DNA of 64,000 nt from Oribacterium sp. oral taxon 078 str. F0262 (GTDB taxonomy: Bacteria > Bacillota > Clostridia > Lachnospirales > Lachnospiraceae): assembly GCF_000160135.1 (NCBI RefSeq), contig NZ_GG729934.1, forward strand, positions 578,080 through 642,079. The letters run 5' to 3'. How positions within the stretch are numbered: the first letter of the stretch is position 1; each line of letters starts with the position of its first letter. The position numbers and the translations under genes were made by a program. The notes under the pieces were generated by a model. The model saw nothing but the letters and a program-made list of their open reading frames with translations. It was not told the origin of the DNA and did no database searches. Positions 35,427 to 44,304 of this stretch are shown in pieces.

Positions 35427-36434
35427 TTATACCGCTCCTTTCCCGGATGACATTTCTTTTGCTGCGCGCTCTGCTTCCGCGCGTTTCTTTCTCCGCTTAA
35501 TCTCAATCTGTGCATCACAACCGGATGTGCCGAGAAAATACCACTCCACCCATTTCTGAATCCCCGTGACAATGAGAATCAAGATCATCAGTACAACCGC
35601 CATAGCGGAGGCAAGACCCACCTTCTGGCTGGCATGTGCCAGTTTATCCATCACGACAAAATAGGTCGCTGTTCCGAATTCACCGCCGGTAGTTACATAA
35701 GGCGGTTCAAATACGCTCAGTGATCCCGAAATGGACAGGATCAGATTCAGAACAACTATGGTTTTGATGCCCGGAAAGGTAATATATCTGAATTTCTGCC
35801 ATCCATTCGCGCCATCGATAGCCGCCGCTTCATACAGTTCGCTGTCCACAGAAGTGATTGCGCCGATGAACAGAACCATATTCTGACCCATGTACCGCCA
35901 GATAGAGCTTGCCGCCAGTGATATATTATTAATCTTCGTATCTCTCAGCCAGTACGGAAGCTTGTCCAGCTGCAAGCCACAGCACTGCAGAACCGTATCA
36001 AATACGAAGCCTCTCGTGTAAAAAAACTTGAAGATGAAGCCTACCGCAATTCCGCACACCAAAAACGGGAAAAACAGCAGTCCTTTAAACACACCGGAGC
36101 CCTTCATCTTCTGACTTAGAATTGAAGCAAAGAACAGAGCCAGTCCCAGCTGAACAAATGCACCAATCAGGTAATACAGACTCAGCTTCAATGCGCGAAA
36201 GCAGTCGCCCCTGGTAAATACGTCTCTGTAATTTCGAAGTCCGACGAACTCCCTTTTCCCGATATAGCCCATATCATAAAAGCTGAACTGAACCATCTTG
36301 AAAAAAGGAAAATAAGTAAATACCAAAAGAAGCAGAAGGGGGAAAGCCATAAAAGTGATCATTACGAGTCTCCGGCTTCCCCTGGTAGTCATAAACCAGC
36401 TTCTGCGCCGGACGGAATTCTTATTGTCCTCCAT
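35427..36434 (-). CDS. Mannooligosaccharide ABC permease, MalF type
   Basis: The 335-residue permease has an unusually basic N-terminus (NSVRRRSWFMTTRGSRRL), six membrane segments, and the EAA loop DSELYEAAAIDGANGWQKFR. TTGGEFGTATYFVVMDKLAH is the usual motif before the last helices. A C-terminal cytoplasmic tail of about 40 charged residues (EIKRRKKRAEAERAAKEM) is longer than in most MalF proteins. An intercistronic hairpin separates it from the binding-protein gene upstream. Confidence 0.92.
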   Translation of the reverse strand: MEDNKNSVRRRSWFMTTRGSRRLVMITFMAFPLLLLLVFTYFPFFKMVQFSFYDMGYIGKREFVGLRNYRDVFTRGDCFRALKLSLYYLIGAFVQLGLALFFASILSQKMKGSGVFKGLLFFPFLVCGIAVGFIFKFFYTRGFVFDTVLQCCGLQLDKLPYWLRDTKINNISLAASSIWRYMGQNMVLFIGAITSVDSELYEAAAIDGANGWQKFRYITFPGIKTIVVLNLILSISGSLSVFEPPYVTTGGEFGTATYFVVMDKLAHASQKVGLASAMAVVLMILILIVTGIQKWVEWYFLGTSGCDAQIEIKRRKKRAEAERAAKEMSSGKGAV

Positions 36435-36462
36435 GGAAACAGCTCCTTTCCCTTGATATTTC

Positions 36463-36495
36463 TCTCAGCGTCAGCTTGCGAAGCTGACGCTGAGA
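36463..36495 (-). promoter_or_regulatory. Intercistronic stem-loop between binding protein and permeases
   Basis: A perfect 15-bp stem (36463-36477 with 36481-36495, arms containing CTCAGCGTCAGCTT) with a 3-base GCG loop lies 12 bases after the binding-protein stop. On the minus strand it is followed by AATATCAAGGG rather than a T-tract, so it is more likely a 3'-end stabiliser or attenuator than a full terminator. Such hairpins raise binding-protein mRNA over permease mRNA in other sugar operons. Confidence 0.8.
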
Positions 36496-36506
36496 ACGGA
36501 AACGTC

Positions 36507-37952
36507 CTAATTACCGGCTATCGATGATGCTGCAGCGGGAACCGGCGTATAATCCGCAGGAGTAACTCCATTCGATTCCTGAGCCGATGCCCATGCCTTA
36601 TTCCATTCATCCGCGAGATCCTTCATGGATTCTCCACCGCTGACTGCATTCTGAACAACCGCTTTTGCACATGCGCCGGAAACATTCAGCCCAAGCTCAG
36701 AATCGTTGTTGATATCATTGTGCAGAGTTTCTTTTCCTGCCGGAGCCGCTTCATTCACAATGATTCTGATCTTGTCCGATTCGAAATCCTTCAGGAAATC
36801 CGGCATCTCGGCGCCTGCAATACAATCCATCCCGCCTTGTGCCACTGCATACCCGGATTTCTCCATCAGATATTTCACGTAGCAGATAGCCGCGATCTGA
36901 TTGTCCTTGGAGCTGTTCTTATTGATTCCGTAGCAATAATCCGGCGCTTCTACGGCATACTGAATACCGTTCACGCTGATCGGAAAAGGCATATATGCAA
37001 TCTCATCCGCATTCTTTCCGGCAGACTTCATCTGCGGGATTGCCCAGGATCCAAGGAACATACATCCGATCTTCCCGCTGTTCAGCATCCCTTTGCTGCC
37101 TTCCCAGTCTGTTGTGGTCGGGTCATCCTCCGTAAGCTTCTTGGAGACCGCTTCATAAAGGGTGTTGTATACTGCGTACGGGCCGGTGCCGTCACCTCTA
37201 TCACTGAACGGATTCTTTCCTTCATCCAGACCCGCATTGGTAAAGTTCGGATCTCCGGTTGCCGTACCGTCAATATAAGCATCCCATGCCGTCATCGTCC
37301 ATCCTGCTGCAAAATTTGTATACAGAGGGACCGCATCTGTCTTGTCCTTGATCTTCTGAAGATCCTCCATAAATTCATCCGGTGTCACAGGAGCCGTCGT
37401 AATCCCTGCGTCGCTGAACACTTTCTTGTTATAGACCACACCGCTGAGGTTTGCCATGGACGGCATCCCATAGGACTGTCCATTATAGGTAAAGTTATCC
37501 AGCAGCGTGTACTTCTTTCGCAAGGTATCCTCAGTACCATACGAAATGAAGTATTCCCCCAGATCCGACTTGGAAATGGTTGTCGGAATCATGCAGATAT
37601 CTCCCCAGTCTCCCGTGGAAAGGCGGGTAGTGAAGTCATCTACATAGTTCGTGATTCCTTCATATTCAATACTGACATTCGGGTACATCTTCTGGAAATC
37701 CTTGATGTACTCCGCAAAATCCGTGTCAAGCAGATCTGTTCTGTGTGTGATGAACTTCAGATTCGCCTTAATGTCCGTATAATCCGTTCCCAGATTGATC
37801 TGATCCATGGATACCGGCGCTGCCGTTCCCCCGGCACTTGAAGCTCCGGAAGCGGATGTCCCTGACGTGGCGGGTGAAGCAGATCCGCATGCCGCAAGAG
37901 AAGCTGCAATGAACGCCGTCAGAGCTGCTGCAATGAACTCTTGTTTTTTCAT
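36507..37952 (-). CDS. Mannooligosaccharide-binding lipoprotein (ABC family 1)
   Basis: ATG 37952 follows AAGGAGG and gives 481 residues. The signal peptide ends at lipobox SLAACGSAS, followed by a Ser/Ala-rich linker. The extracellular-binding fold includes YPNVSIEYEGITNYVDDFTT, GDWGDICMIP, LSGVVYNKKVFSDAGI and GCMFLGSWAIPQMKSAG. It should be anchored outside the membrane and deliver mannooligosaccharides to the two permeases. It is the first gene of the operon, behind a 428-base control region, and its transcript ends at a strong hairpin, suggesting high expression. Confidence 0.92.
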   Translation of the reverse strand: MKKQEFIAAALTAFIAASLAACGSASPATSGTSASGASSAGGTAAPVSMDQINLGTDYTDIKANLKFITHRTDLLDTDFAEYIKDFQKMYPNVSIEYEGITNYVDDFTTRLSTGDWGDICMIPTTISKSDLGEYFISYGTEDTLRKKYTLLDNFTYNGQSYGMPSMANLSGVVYNKKVFSDAGITTAPVTPDEFMEDLQKIKDKTDAVPLYTNFAAGWTMTAWDAYIDGTATGDPNFTNAGLDEGKNPFSDRGDGTGPYAVYNTLYEAVSKKLTEDDPTTTDWEGSKGMLNSGKIGCMFLGSWAIPQMKSAGKNADEIAYMPFPISVNGIQYAVEAPDYCYGINKNSSKDNQIAAICYVKYLMEKSGYAVAQGGMDCIAGAEMPDFLKDFESDKIRIIVNEAAPAGKETLHNDINNDSELGLNVSGACAKAVVQNAVSGGESMKDLADEWNKAWASAQESNGVTPADYTPVPAAASSIAGN

Positions 37953-38380
37953 GTTCTTTCCTCCTTCTGAAAATGCCTTTTGCAATTGGCTTTCGCTTTA
38001 TCTTGCCTCCTGTCTTGAGATACTGTTTTATGCTTAAATTCAATTCCAATTTTGTTATTAAATTAAGTTTATACTCGCCTAACTTAAATTTCAACTTAAT
38101 TATAATTTAATCTGCCTTCCCGACTTGTCACACAAAAATTCTCTCTTGAAACCGCATATCCTCTCCTGTCTCCCTCTTAAAGCGCTCACAGTTCAAGCAT
38201 ATTTTCTCAAGTTAAAGAATCCTTGGCATTGCGTGTTTGACACCCGGCCAAAATTAAAACACAATGTATTATGTGTCTAATTTAAGTCTTCCCTATTGTT
38301 TTATCGGCGGCTTTTCACTGCACGCTGCTGTTTCAGTACGAGTGGTCCGCAGCTACGAAAAAACGCAATTTATGTCCTAA
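37953..38380 (-). promoter_or_regulatory. Control region of the mannan operon
   Basis: No gene is visible in this stretch. From about 38034 to 38112 it is extremely A+T-rich, with repeated TAACTTAAAT/ATTTAAGTTA text (for example AAGTTTA near 38066 and TAACTTAAATT near 38085) that could be regulator half-sites. On the minus strand TTGAAA and TATAAA occur there with a short 15-base spacer. A second partial palindrome, ACACAATGTATTATGTGT, lies near 38260-38277. I cannot fix the promoter exactly. Confidence 0.5.
38177..38190 (+). promoter_or_regulatory. Candidate cre (CcpA) site upstream of mannan operon
   Basis: TTAAAGCGCTCACA matches the cre consensus TGWAANCGNTNWCA at all fixed positions except the second. 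It is 225 bases upstream of the binding-protein ATG, which would fit carbon catabolite repression of mannan use if the transcript starts nearby. Confidence 0.45.
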
Positions 38381-38441
38381 AAAAACTGCCGCGTCCACGG
38401 TGTATCCGATAAGCGAATACACCGTGGACGCGGCAGTTTTT
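38381..38441. terminator. Very strong bidirectional terminator
   Basis: A perfect 25-bp stem (38381-38405 with 38417-38441), beginning AAAAACTGCCGCGTCCACGG, encloses an 11-base loop. A-run before and T-run after make it work on both strands. It ends the regulator pair 11 bases after the downstream LacI stop and insulates it from the mannan operon promoter. Confidence 0.9.
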
Positions 38442-38452
38442 CAGTATAGCTG

Positions 38453-39478
38453 TCATTTTCTTCCGTTTCCCGTTTTTATTCGAAGATCCCTTACACTGCT
38501 TCGTTCTATCACAGGTCCATCGATATAGTGGATTCCATATTGAGTTTCCTCCCCATGAATCTTTCCCAATAATCGTCCGACCGCCATCTCAGCCATTCTC
38601 CGGGTATCCACGTGATAAGTCGTCAGCAAATCCGCAACCGATGAATCCGGCAGATAATCATCGTATCCCACTATAGAAGCGTCGTCAGGAACTCTGAGCC
38701 CCCGCTCATCCAATGCTGCATACACATCTCGGGCAGCAAGGTCACAGTTACAGACAAACGCCGTGGGCAGCTCATCCGGAAGGGAAAACTGCATCTCTCC
38801 AGTCAGAAGATCTCTGTCTTCCAGAATCCAGTCTCTTCTCTCTTCAATACCTGCCTCAATCAACGCCTTTCTGTATCCATAATAACGATCCATAATATTC
38901 TCATTGGCCAAAACACTTCCCACAAATGCAAGTCTCCTGTGTCCGCGATCCGTCAGGTAGCGCGTCATTTTGTATATTCCGGTATAATTACAGCTTATAA
39001 CCGTATCGCAGCTGCTCTCTCTCACACGAAAATCCAGCAGCACAACCGGTACACCGGCTTCCTTTACCAGATATTGGATATATGGAGCAAACATCCAGCC
39101 AATCACTATCAATCCATCCACTGCTTTTGCTTTCAGAATACGCGGCGGCTGCCCGCTCTCCTGTCTGCTTTCCTCGACCGGCTCAAGCATCGTGACACTC
39201 TGCCTTTCTGTTGCCGCATTTACTACCTGCTGGTACAGCGACCAGTAGAAGGAATTTCCGATTTCCATGTAGCGTTTTTCGGTAGAAATCACCCCGATCC
39301 TGGCCCCCTGCAAAGTCCTGTGATAACGGGAGATATCATATCCCAGCTCCTCAGCCACGTTCTCAATATTTTCCCGCAGCCCGGCGCTCACTCCCTTTTT
39401 CCCCGAGAGAGCATTGGATACCGTGACCGTACTGACTCCAATGCGGTCTGCAATATCCTTCAGCTTAACCTCCGCCAT
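38453..39478 (-). CDS. LacI-family regulator, downstream member of tandem pair
   Basis: The 341-residue regulator has the helix-turn-helix VKLKDIADRIGVSTVTVSNA followed by LSGKKGVSAGLRE and hinge ELGYDISRYHRTL. The sensor includes VDGLIVIGWMFAPYIQYLVK, VISCNYTGIYKMTRYLTDRG and PTAFVCNCDLAARDVYAAL. It overlaps the upstream LacI gene by 14 bases and shares extensive sequence with it (TVSNAL, EIGNSFYWSLYQ versus the corresponding EFPSFYMEIYK), so the pair arose by duplication. Most likely it controls the mannan operon directly downstream, responding to a mannose-containing sugar; this is inference. Confidence 0.93.
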   Translation of the reverse strand: MAEVKLKDIADRIGVSTVTVSNALSGKKGVSAGLRENIENVAEELGYDISRYHRTLQGARIGVISTEKRYMEIGNSFYWSLYQQVVNAATERQSVTMLEPVEESRQESGQPPRILKAKAVDGLIVIGWMFAPYIQYLVKEAGVPVVLLDFRVRESSCDTVISCNYTGIYKMTRYLTDRGHRRLAFVGSVLANENIMDRYYGYRKALIEAGIEERRDWILEDRDLLTGEMQFSLPDELPTAFVCNCDLAARDVYAALDERGLRVPDDASIVGYDDYLPDSSVADLLTTYHVDTRRMAEMAVGRLLGKIHGEETQYGIHYIDGPVIERSSVRDLRIKTGNGRK

Positions 39479-40499
39479 TTGTGCACTGCCTCCTGTACTT
39501 TACACTTTCCCCGCGCACAACAGTTCCTTCCACAACCCGCACTCCGCAGGATCTGTCTTTTTTCTCCAGCCTGTTTATCATGATATGAAGGCTCAGCTGC
39601 GCGATAAGCTTTGCGTCATTCCGATAGGTGGCGAGGCGAATATGCTCCGCTGTCTCCCTCGGGAAATCATCAAACCCGACGACCGAAACATCCTCCGGCA
39701 CCCGGATGCCGCGTCCCCTCAGCATCCTGATCACCTCAAAGGCTGTCTTGTCACAATTACACACAAAGCCCTGAGGAAGGTGCTTCGGAAGCTTTGGGGG
39801 AAATAATCTCCCCCCCTCCCTGTCCGGAATTACTTCATGAAGATTGCTTGTGATCCCTCGTCTCTCCAGAGCCTTACAGAATCCAAGATAACGATCTGTA
39901 ATACTGTCTGTGGCTCCGACCGTTCCGACAAAGACAAGATCCGTCAGCCCCTGCTGGAGCAAAAGATACGTCATTCTCTCCATGCCGCCGAAACTATCCG
40001 TCACAATATAATCGATGTCTTCCCGCACATCATAGTCATCCACGCAGACGACCGGAAGATACGGATACTGTTTTTTCACATGATCCACATATGTCCGCTT
40101 CATTTCTCCGATCAAAAGAATCCCGCCTATCCCTGTTTCCTGAAAGGCCGGAAAAGAGCGGGCATGATTCTCCATCTCAGAGGTCACAACCTCCAACACC
40201 GTCATACAGCCTCGCTTGCCGGCTTCTCTGGCTATATTCTTATAGATCTCCATATAAAACGAAGGAAATTCCTGTACAAAACGGCTTGCCACGATACAGC
40301 CGATCAGACAGTCCTTTTTTTTCATGACCGGCTCATGCTCCGAGGCACTGTATCCCAATTCCTGCGCCCTGGCAACGATTCTCCTGCGCTTCTCCTCACT
40401 GACACCCTTTCGCCCGTTCAACGCGTTGGAAACCGTCACTACACTGACTCCAAGCTCCTTCGCGATCGTTTCCATTCTGATGCTTTTTCTTCTCTCCAA
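39465..40499 (-). CDS. LacI-family regulator, upstream member of tandem pair
   Basis: The start is taken as TTG at 40499, nine bases after GGAGG, because it keeps the first residues of the DNA-binding helix (SIRMETIAKELGVSVVTVSN). An ATG at 40475 would begin at METIAKEL with a weak ribosome site. The 344-residue protein has sensor segments GIGGILLIGEMKRTYVDHVK, YIVTDSFGGMERMTYLLLQQ and PQGFVCNCDKTAFEVIRML. Its stop lies inside the next LacI gene, so the two are translated together. The palindrome at 40545-40560 may be its autoregulatory operator. Confidence 0.92.
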   Translation of the reverse strand: MERRKSIRMETIAKELGVSVVTVSNALNGRKGVSEEKRRRIVARAQELGYSASEHEPVMKKKDCLIGCIVASRFVQEFPSFYMEIYKNIAREAGKRGCMTVLEVVTSEMENHARSFPAFQETGIGGILLIGEMKRTYVDHVKKQYPYLPVVCVDDYDVREDIDYIVTDSFGGMERMTYLLLQQGLTDLVFVGTVGATDSITDRYLGFCKALERRGITSNLHEVIPDREGGRLFPPKLPKHLPQGFVCNCDKTAFEVIRMLRGRGIRVPEDVSVVGFDDFPRETAEHIRLATYRNDAKLIAQLSLHIMINRLEKKDRSCGVRVVEGTVVRGESVKYRRQCTNGGG

Positions 40500-40544
40500 A
40501 CCTGACTGCCTCCATTTCTTCCTTGCCCGTTTCTTTCATTTCTT

Positions 40545-40560
40545 GTTAATTTATATTAAC
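40545..40560. promoter_or_regulatory. Palindrome upstream of the tandem LacI genes
   Basis: GTTAATTTATATTAAC has perfect 6-base arms around TTAT and lies about 46 bases before the first LacI start. Its A+T character resembles the repeats in the mannan operon control region, so the same regulators may bind both. The rest of the 243-base gap to the cyuA-like gene has no gene. Confidence 0.5.
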
Positions 40561-40742
40561 CAAATCACTATAATAAAGTATTTTTAATTATTTTAATGTA
40601 TTTAACCACACTTTGCAAGTCCTCTTTCCGTCTTCCGGATATTTTTGCTGTTAATCCCAGAGAACGCCCTTCCCGAAAAAGCCTTCCGCCAAGCCCGGCT
40701 TAAGGTCAAGGAAGCTCTTCATGATGCAGACGAGAAATCATC

Positions 40743-42020
40743 TTATTCCATCCTTTTCTCCCTCAGAATATCGACAATCGTCTTTTCCGTGCCCACCATA
40801 CCCGGGGAAGCGATGTATCCCATATTGCGCATGGTCTCCTCCGGAGTTACAGCATTGATGCCGTGAACACTATCGATGAAAACATCCTGCATCGCCATCT
40901 CCACCGACTGCCACGCGGCGTCCACCGCGACCACGCCTTTCATGGTGCAGCCCTGATTCCCTCCGTCGCAGATCATGCCGGTGATGCTGCCCGCCATATT
41001 ATTGATGCTCTCTGCCATCTGCCGGGTGCTGCCGCCGCGGAGCAAAACGAGTCCGCAGGCCATGCCGGTGCCGGCCGCAATGGCGCAGCCGCAGAAGGCG
41101 GAGAGCTTCCCGGAGTACTCCTTAATGTACATACAGACCAGGAAGCTCAAGGCCGTCGCCCGGAGCAGCTGCTCTTCGGAATAGCCCCTGACCTTAGCGG
41201 CAGCATAGAGCGGCATGGTGGCGATGATGCCGTGGGCACCGGATCCGGTAATGCTCATCGCCGGCTCCGGAAGCCCCAGGACACGGGCTTCAATCGCGGC
41301 ATTGCAAAGCAGCGAGGCGGTCCTCTGCTCGTCTTCTGAGATGATTCTGCCTCCGTTTTTTTCGAGCAAATAGCGGGAAAAACGAGTCTTCCTGCTGCTA
41401 AGCCCTGCTTCACACAGGGCAAAATTGAGCTGAAACGCTTCTTGGATAAATCGAATCTCCTCCAGCGGAACGCTGAGAGCATAGTCATGAAGCTGCTCCA
41501 GGGTATAGCTGTGGATGAGTGCGCTGCTCTCCTCCTCGGAGGGCTCAGCGGATTCTTTTTCAAAGACGGTGCGTCCGTTTTCCGTGATCCTAACGATCTT
41601 CATATGGGCATCCCGGATGGTGACGCAGGCACTGCCTCCCGTCGATTCCACCGTCGCTTCAATGAAGATACGGCTGCTGATCTCACTCATTTCGACCCTG
41701 ATTTTCCCTGCCTTTACCATGGCCCTTGCGCTCTCGGCCTGTTCCGGGCTGATGCCCTCCAAGCACTCCAGCCCCTTCTCCGGATCGGCCCCTACGGCGC
41801 CGAGCGCCGCGGCATGGAAGTTTCCAAGCTCATCGGAAGAAGGAATGCCGCAGGTGAAGGCATTCTTATAGATTCCGCTGTTGAGACGCAGTGTCACCCT
41901 CCGGACGATGCCGGGGGCATGCCTTCTGGCCGTTGCGACGGAGAAAGCGATCGCAGCGGGCTCGGTGACTCCCAGGGCAGGGCGCATATCCTGATAGATA
42001 AGTTTCGTTAATTCATGCAT
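40743..42020 (-). CDS. L-cysteine desulfidase / UPF0597 family protein
   Basis: ATG 42020 (after GAAGGAG) gives 425 residues, normal for the CyuA/UPF0597 family. ALGVTEPAAIAFSVATAR is the N-terminal motif, and GIYKNAFTCGIPSSDELGN, SITGSGAHGIIATMPLYAAA, FCGCAIAAGTGMACG and CDGGNQGCTMKGVV follow. The cysteines in the last two are those expected to hold the iron-sulfur cluster. Members degrade L-cysteine to pyruvate, sulfide and ammonia or are serine dehydratase relatives. Here the gene stands alone; no cysteine regulator or transporter is adjacent, so the substrate is not certain. Confidence 0.87.
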   Translation of the reverse strand: MHELTKLIYQDMRPALGVTEPAAIAFSVATARRHAPGIVRRVTLRLNSGIYKNAFTCGIPSSDELGNFHAAALGAVGADPEKGLECLEGISPEQAESARAMVKAGKIRVEMSEISSRIFIEATVESTGGSACVTIRDAHMKIVRITENGRTVFEKESAEPSEEESSALIHSYTLEQLHDYALSVPLEEIRFIQEAFQLNFALCEAGLSSRKTRFSRYLLEKNGGRIISEDEQRTASLLCNAAIEARVLGLPEPAMSITGSGAHGIIATMPLYAAAKVRGYSEEQLLRATALSFLVCMYIKEYSGKLSAFCGCAIAAGTGMACGLVLLRGGSTRQMAESINNMAGSITGMICDGGNQGCTMKGVVAVDAAWQSVEMAMQDVFIDSVHGINAVTPEETMRNMGYIASPGMVGTEKTIVDILREKRME

Positions 42021-42224
42021 GCAAAGTCTCCTTCTGAAGCTGAGCTTTCCATAAAAATATCCTGGCACGGCACACATCGGACGCCTTTCCGTTGCTTGCT
42101 TAATACTCTATCACAAAACCGGTCGTTTTGTTTTTATTATCGATTCATCTTCTGTCCCCGGCAGAGAACAAAGAAGCGCTTCATGATATGGACGTGGAAT
42201 CATGTTATAGACCATGCGTGATCT

Positions 42225-43454
42225 TTATCTATCAAGATCTCGTATCCTCTTAATCATGGGGATACTGACTGCAATGACAATGAGGCAGATTCCCGAAATC
42301 CCGATTATCATAGCGGAGCCTCGCCCCACCCCGCGTCCGCTTAATGCTCCTAAAAAGTCAGCGGCAAGGCCTGATACGGCATACGCAGCGAGATAGCCAA
42401 GCTGAGAGAGAAAACCGATCAAGCCCCAGGCCCTTCCCTGAAACTCATCAGGGATGTTTGTCCTCGCAAGATAGTCCAAACAATTATTGGCAAAGGGCAA
42501 AGCCGCAAAAAACAAAAATCCAAAGACGCACATCCATGCTATGCTCTCAAAAGCGCTGAAGCCGACCATGAAAACGCCGGCGAGGGCAAGGGATATGCTT
42601 AAGATTTTTATAAACTGTCTCTTTATTCCCCATATCCCTAAAATCATTCCGGATACAAGCATTCCGCAGGCGCATACCGTTTCCGTAATGCCCATAGTAT
42701 TGGAATCGGAAAAGGATAATATTGCAGGAGCTGCCAATACCTGAAACACACCCATAAAAAGCGTAATGACCGATGTGACCATGATGAGCATGAATACGCC
42801 TTTTCTCTCATATACCGCTCTCCATCCTTCCTTCAGACGAACGGAAAACCCGTCTCTTATTTCCGTTTTCTTGTTATTAATGTTTCTTCTGACGACTGCC
42901 GTGGATAGTACTGTCAAAAAGAATGTGCAGATATCAATCAGCAAAAGCAGCTTCACATCAGAAATGCTAAGAAGAAAGCCTGCGATGATAGGGGAAAAGA
43001 GATATTTTGCGCTTCCCGCCAGGGATACCAGCCCGCTCGCTTTTGAAAACTCCTCTTTCGTCAGCAAATCCGTAATTGTGGCTCTGTAGGACGGTTCCAG
43101 AAGAGAAGCGAAAATGGAACTGATGAATACCCCGATGCAAATCTGGATAAGCGTTGCCCCGCCGTTTATCATGCACAGTAGAATGAAAACGACGCCTGCG
43201 CCGGAGCATCCATCGCCAATCATCATGAGCAGCCTTCTGTCGTACCTATCCGCGAGGACACCTGCCGGGGCGCTCAAAAGGAGGCTGGGAAGAAAGCCAA
43301 ACAGAGTGATAAGCGCCATGTCGGAGGCTCTTCCGGTCTGCCGGAAAACATAGACGCCTAAACCAAAGCTGCTAAGACCACCTCCGATTTGAGAAATCAG
43401 TTCGCCTGCCCACAGCAATATGAACTTCCCGTAATTATTCGCTTTATTTATCAT
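42225..43454 (-). CDS. MFS efflux transporter (macrolide-efflux type)
   Basis: ATG 43454 follows GGCGGAGAG and gives 409 residues with 12 membrane segments. ISQIGGGLSSFGLGVYVFRQ, PAGVLADRYDRRLLMMIGDG and EPSYRATITDLLTKEEFSKA are motifs of the MFS_3 group that includes macrolide exporters. LARTNIPDEFQGRAWGLIGF is the matching C-terminal half motif. It is the last gene of a TetR-CPBP-MFS operon, overlapping the CPBP gene by 11 bases. Export of a toxic compound is probable; the substrate is unknown. Confidence 0.9.
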   Translation of the reverse strand: MINKANNYGKFILLWAGELISQIGGGLSSFGLGVYVFRQTGRASDMALITLFGFLPSLLLSAPAGVLADRYDRRLLMMIGDGCSGAGVVFILLCMINGGATLIQICIGVFISSIFASLLEPSYRATITDLLTKEEFSKASGLVSLAGSAKYLFSPIIAGFLLSISDVKLLLLIDICTFFLTVLSTAVVRRNINNKKTEIRDGFSVRLKEGWRAVYERKGVFMLIMVTSVITLFMGVFQVLAAPAILSFSDSNTMGITETVCACGMLVSGMILGIWGIKRQFIKILSISLALAGVFMVGFSAFESIAWMCVFGFLFFAALPFANNCLDYLARTNIPDEFQGRAWGLIGFLSQLGYLAAYAVSGLAADFLGALSGRGVGRGSAMIIGISGICLIVIAVSIPMIKRIRDLDR

Positions 43455-44304
43455 GATTCTCTCCGCCCTGCATTTCAAGAAGTCTTCCAACATGATCGCT
43501 TTCAAAGAACATATCTTTTTTGAGCAAAACTATGATCGCGGCCGCCAATGTAACGACTATCGTCTCTACGCATTTTGTCTCAGGAGTCATCGCGATCTTC
43601 TCCTGCATGAAGTTCACGAAGAAATGGAATATCATGCAGGCCAATATGGAACGGTCACTCACGAGATACACCCATGTGATAACAAAGCCCATAGGCACTG
43701 CACTCACAAAGAAATTGATTGCATAAAGCGGATTCACCATAAGACCGGCATGATACGTTCCCTGAATAAAAATGAGAGGAAAATGCCAGAAGGACCAGAG
43801 CGCTCCGAAGATCATGGATTCCCAAAACCAGTTCATGTAGTTCCCGATCGAATCCTCACAATATCCCTTCCACCCCACTTCCTCGATGATTGCGGCGACC
43901 GTAATGGTAAAAAACGCACCGGCTATGCCGACACCGGTAAAAGAAAAGTCCTTCGCAAAGGAAAGCTGATCCGGTGACTGTCCAAAAAGAAGAGATAAGA
44001 GGATGGAACAGGCTATTATGATCGCAAATACGATCACCGCCCAAAGAACATTCCGCCATTTCACCTTGTAAAAGCCGAAAATCTTATTTTTCAGGTCCTG
44101 CTTCAGTGCATCTGAGCCCGATGCCATGACAAAAACGGTAGAAACTACAGCAGGTGCCATAAGCCCGATCAACATCAGGAAGGGGCTGATGCTTTCCGGC
44201 AAAAAGATCGCCGGAATCCAGAAAATCCATGTAAAGAGATACGCGCATATAAAAAAGAGTATCGGCCTGTACCTGTAGCTGTCCTTTGCTGCCTTCACCA
44301 TCAT
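43444..44304 (-). CDS. CPBP-family intramembrane metalloprotease
   Basis: The 286-residue protein has about eight membrane helices. VAAIIEEVGWKGYCEDSI has the EExxxK/R catalytic pair in the variant EEVGWKGY, GALWSFWHFPLIFIQG the first His motif and ACMIFHFFVNFMQEK the second. Such CAAX-protease relatives often confer bacteriocin immunity or process peptides. It overlaps the TetR gene upstream by 4 bases and the MFS gene downstream by 11, so all three should be made together. Confidence 0.9.
   Translation of the reverse strand: MMVKAAKDSYRYRPILFFICAYLFTWIFWIPAIFLPESISPFLMLIGLMAPAVVSTVFVMASGSDALKQDLKNKIFGFYKVKWRNVLWAVIVFAIIIACSILLSLLFGQSPDQLSFAKDFSFTGVGIAGAFFTITVAAIIEEVGWKGYCEDSIGNYMNWFWESMIFGALWSFWHFPLIFIQGTYHAGLMVNPLYAINFFVSAVPMGFVITWVYLVSDRSILACMIFHFFVNFMQEKIAMTPETKCVETIVVTLAAAIIVLLKKDMFFESDHVGRLLEMQGGENHDK

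Noticed and set aside
41442..42011. Long plus-strand frame opposite the cysteine-desulfidase-like gene
   Set aside because: Exact shadow of a well-conserved minus-strand gene; codon use and lack of ribosome site argue against it. Similar shadows elsewhere were dropped for the same reason.
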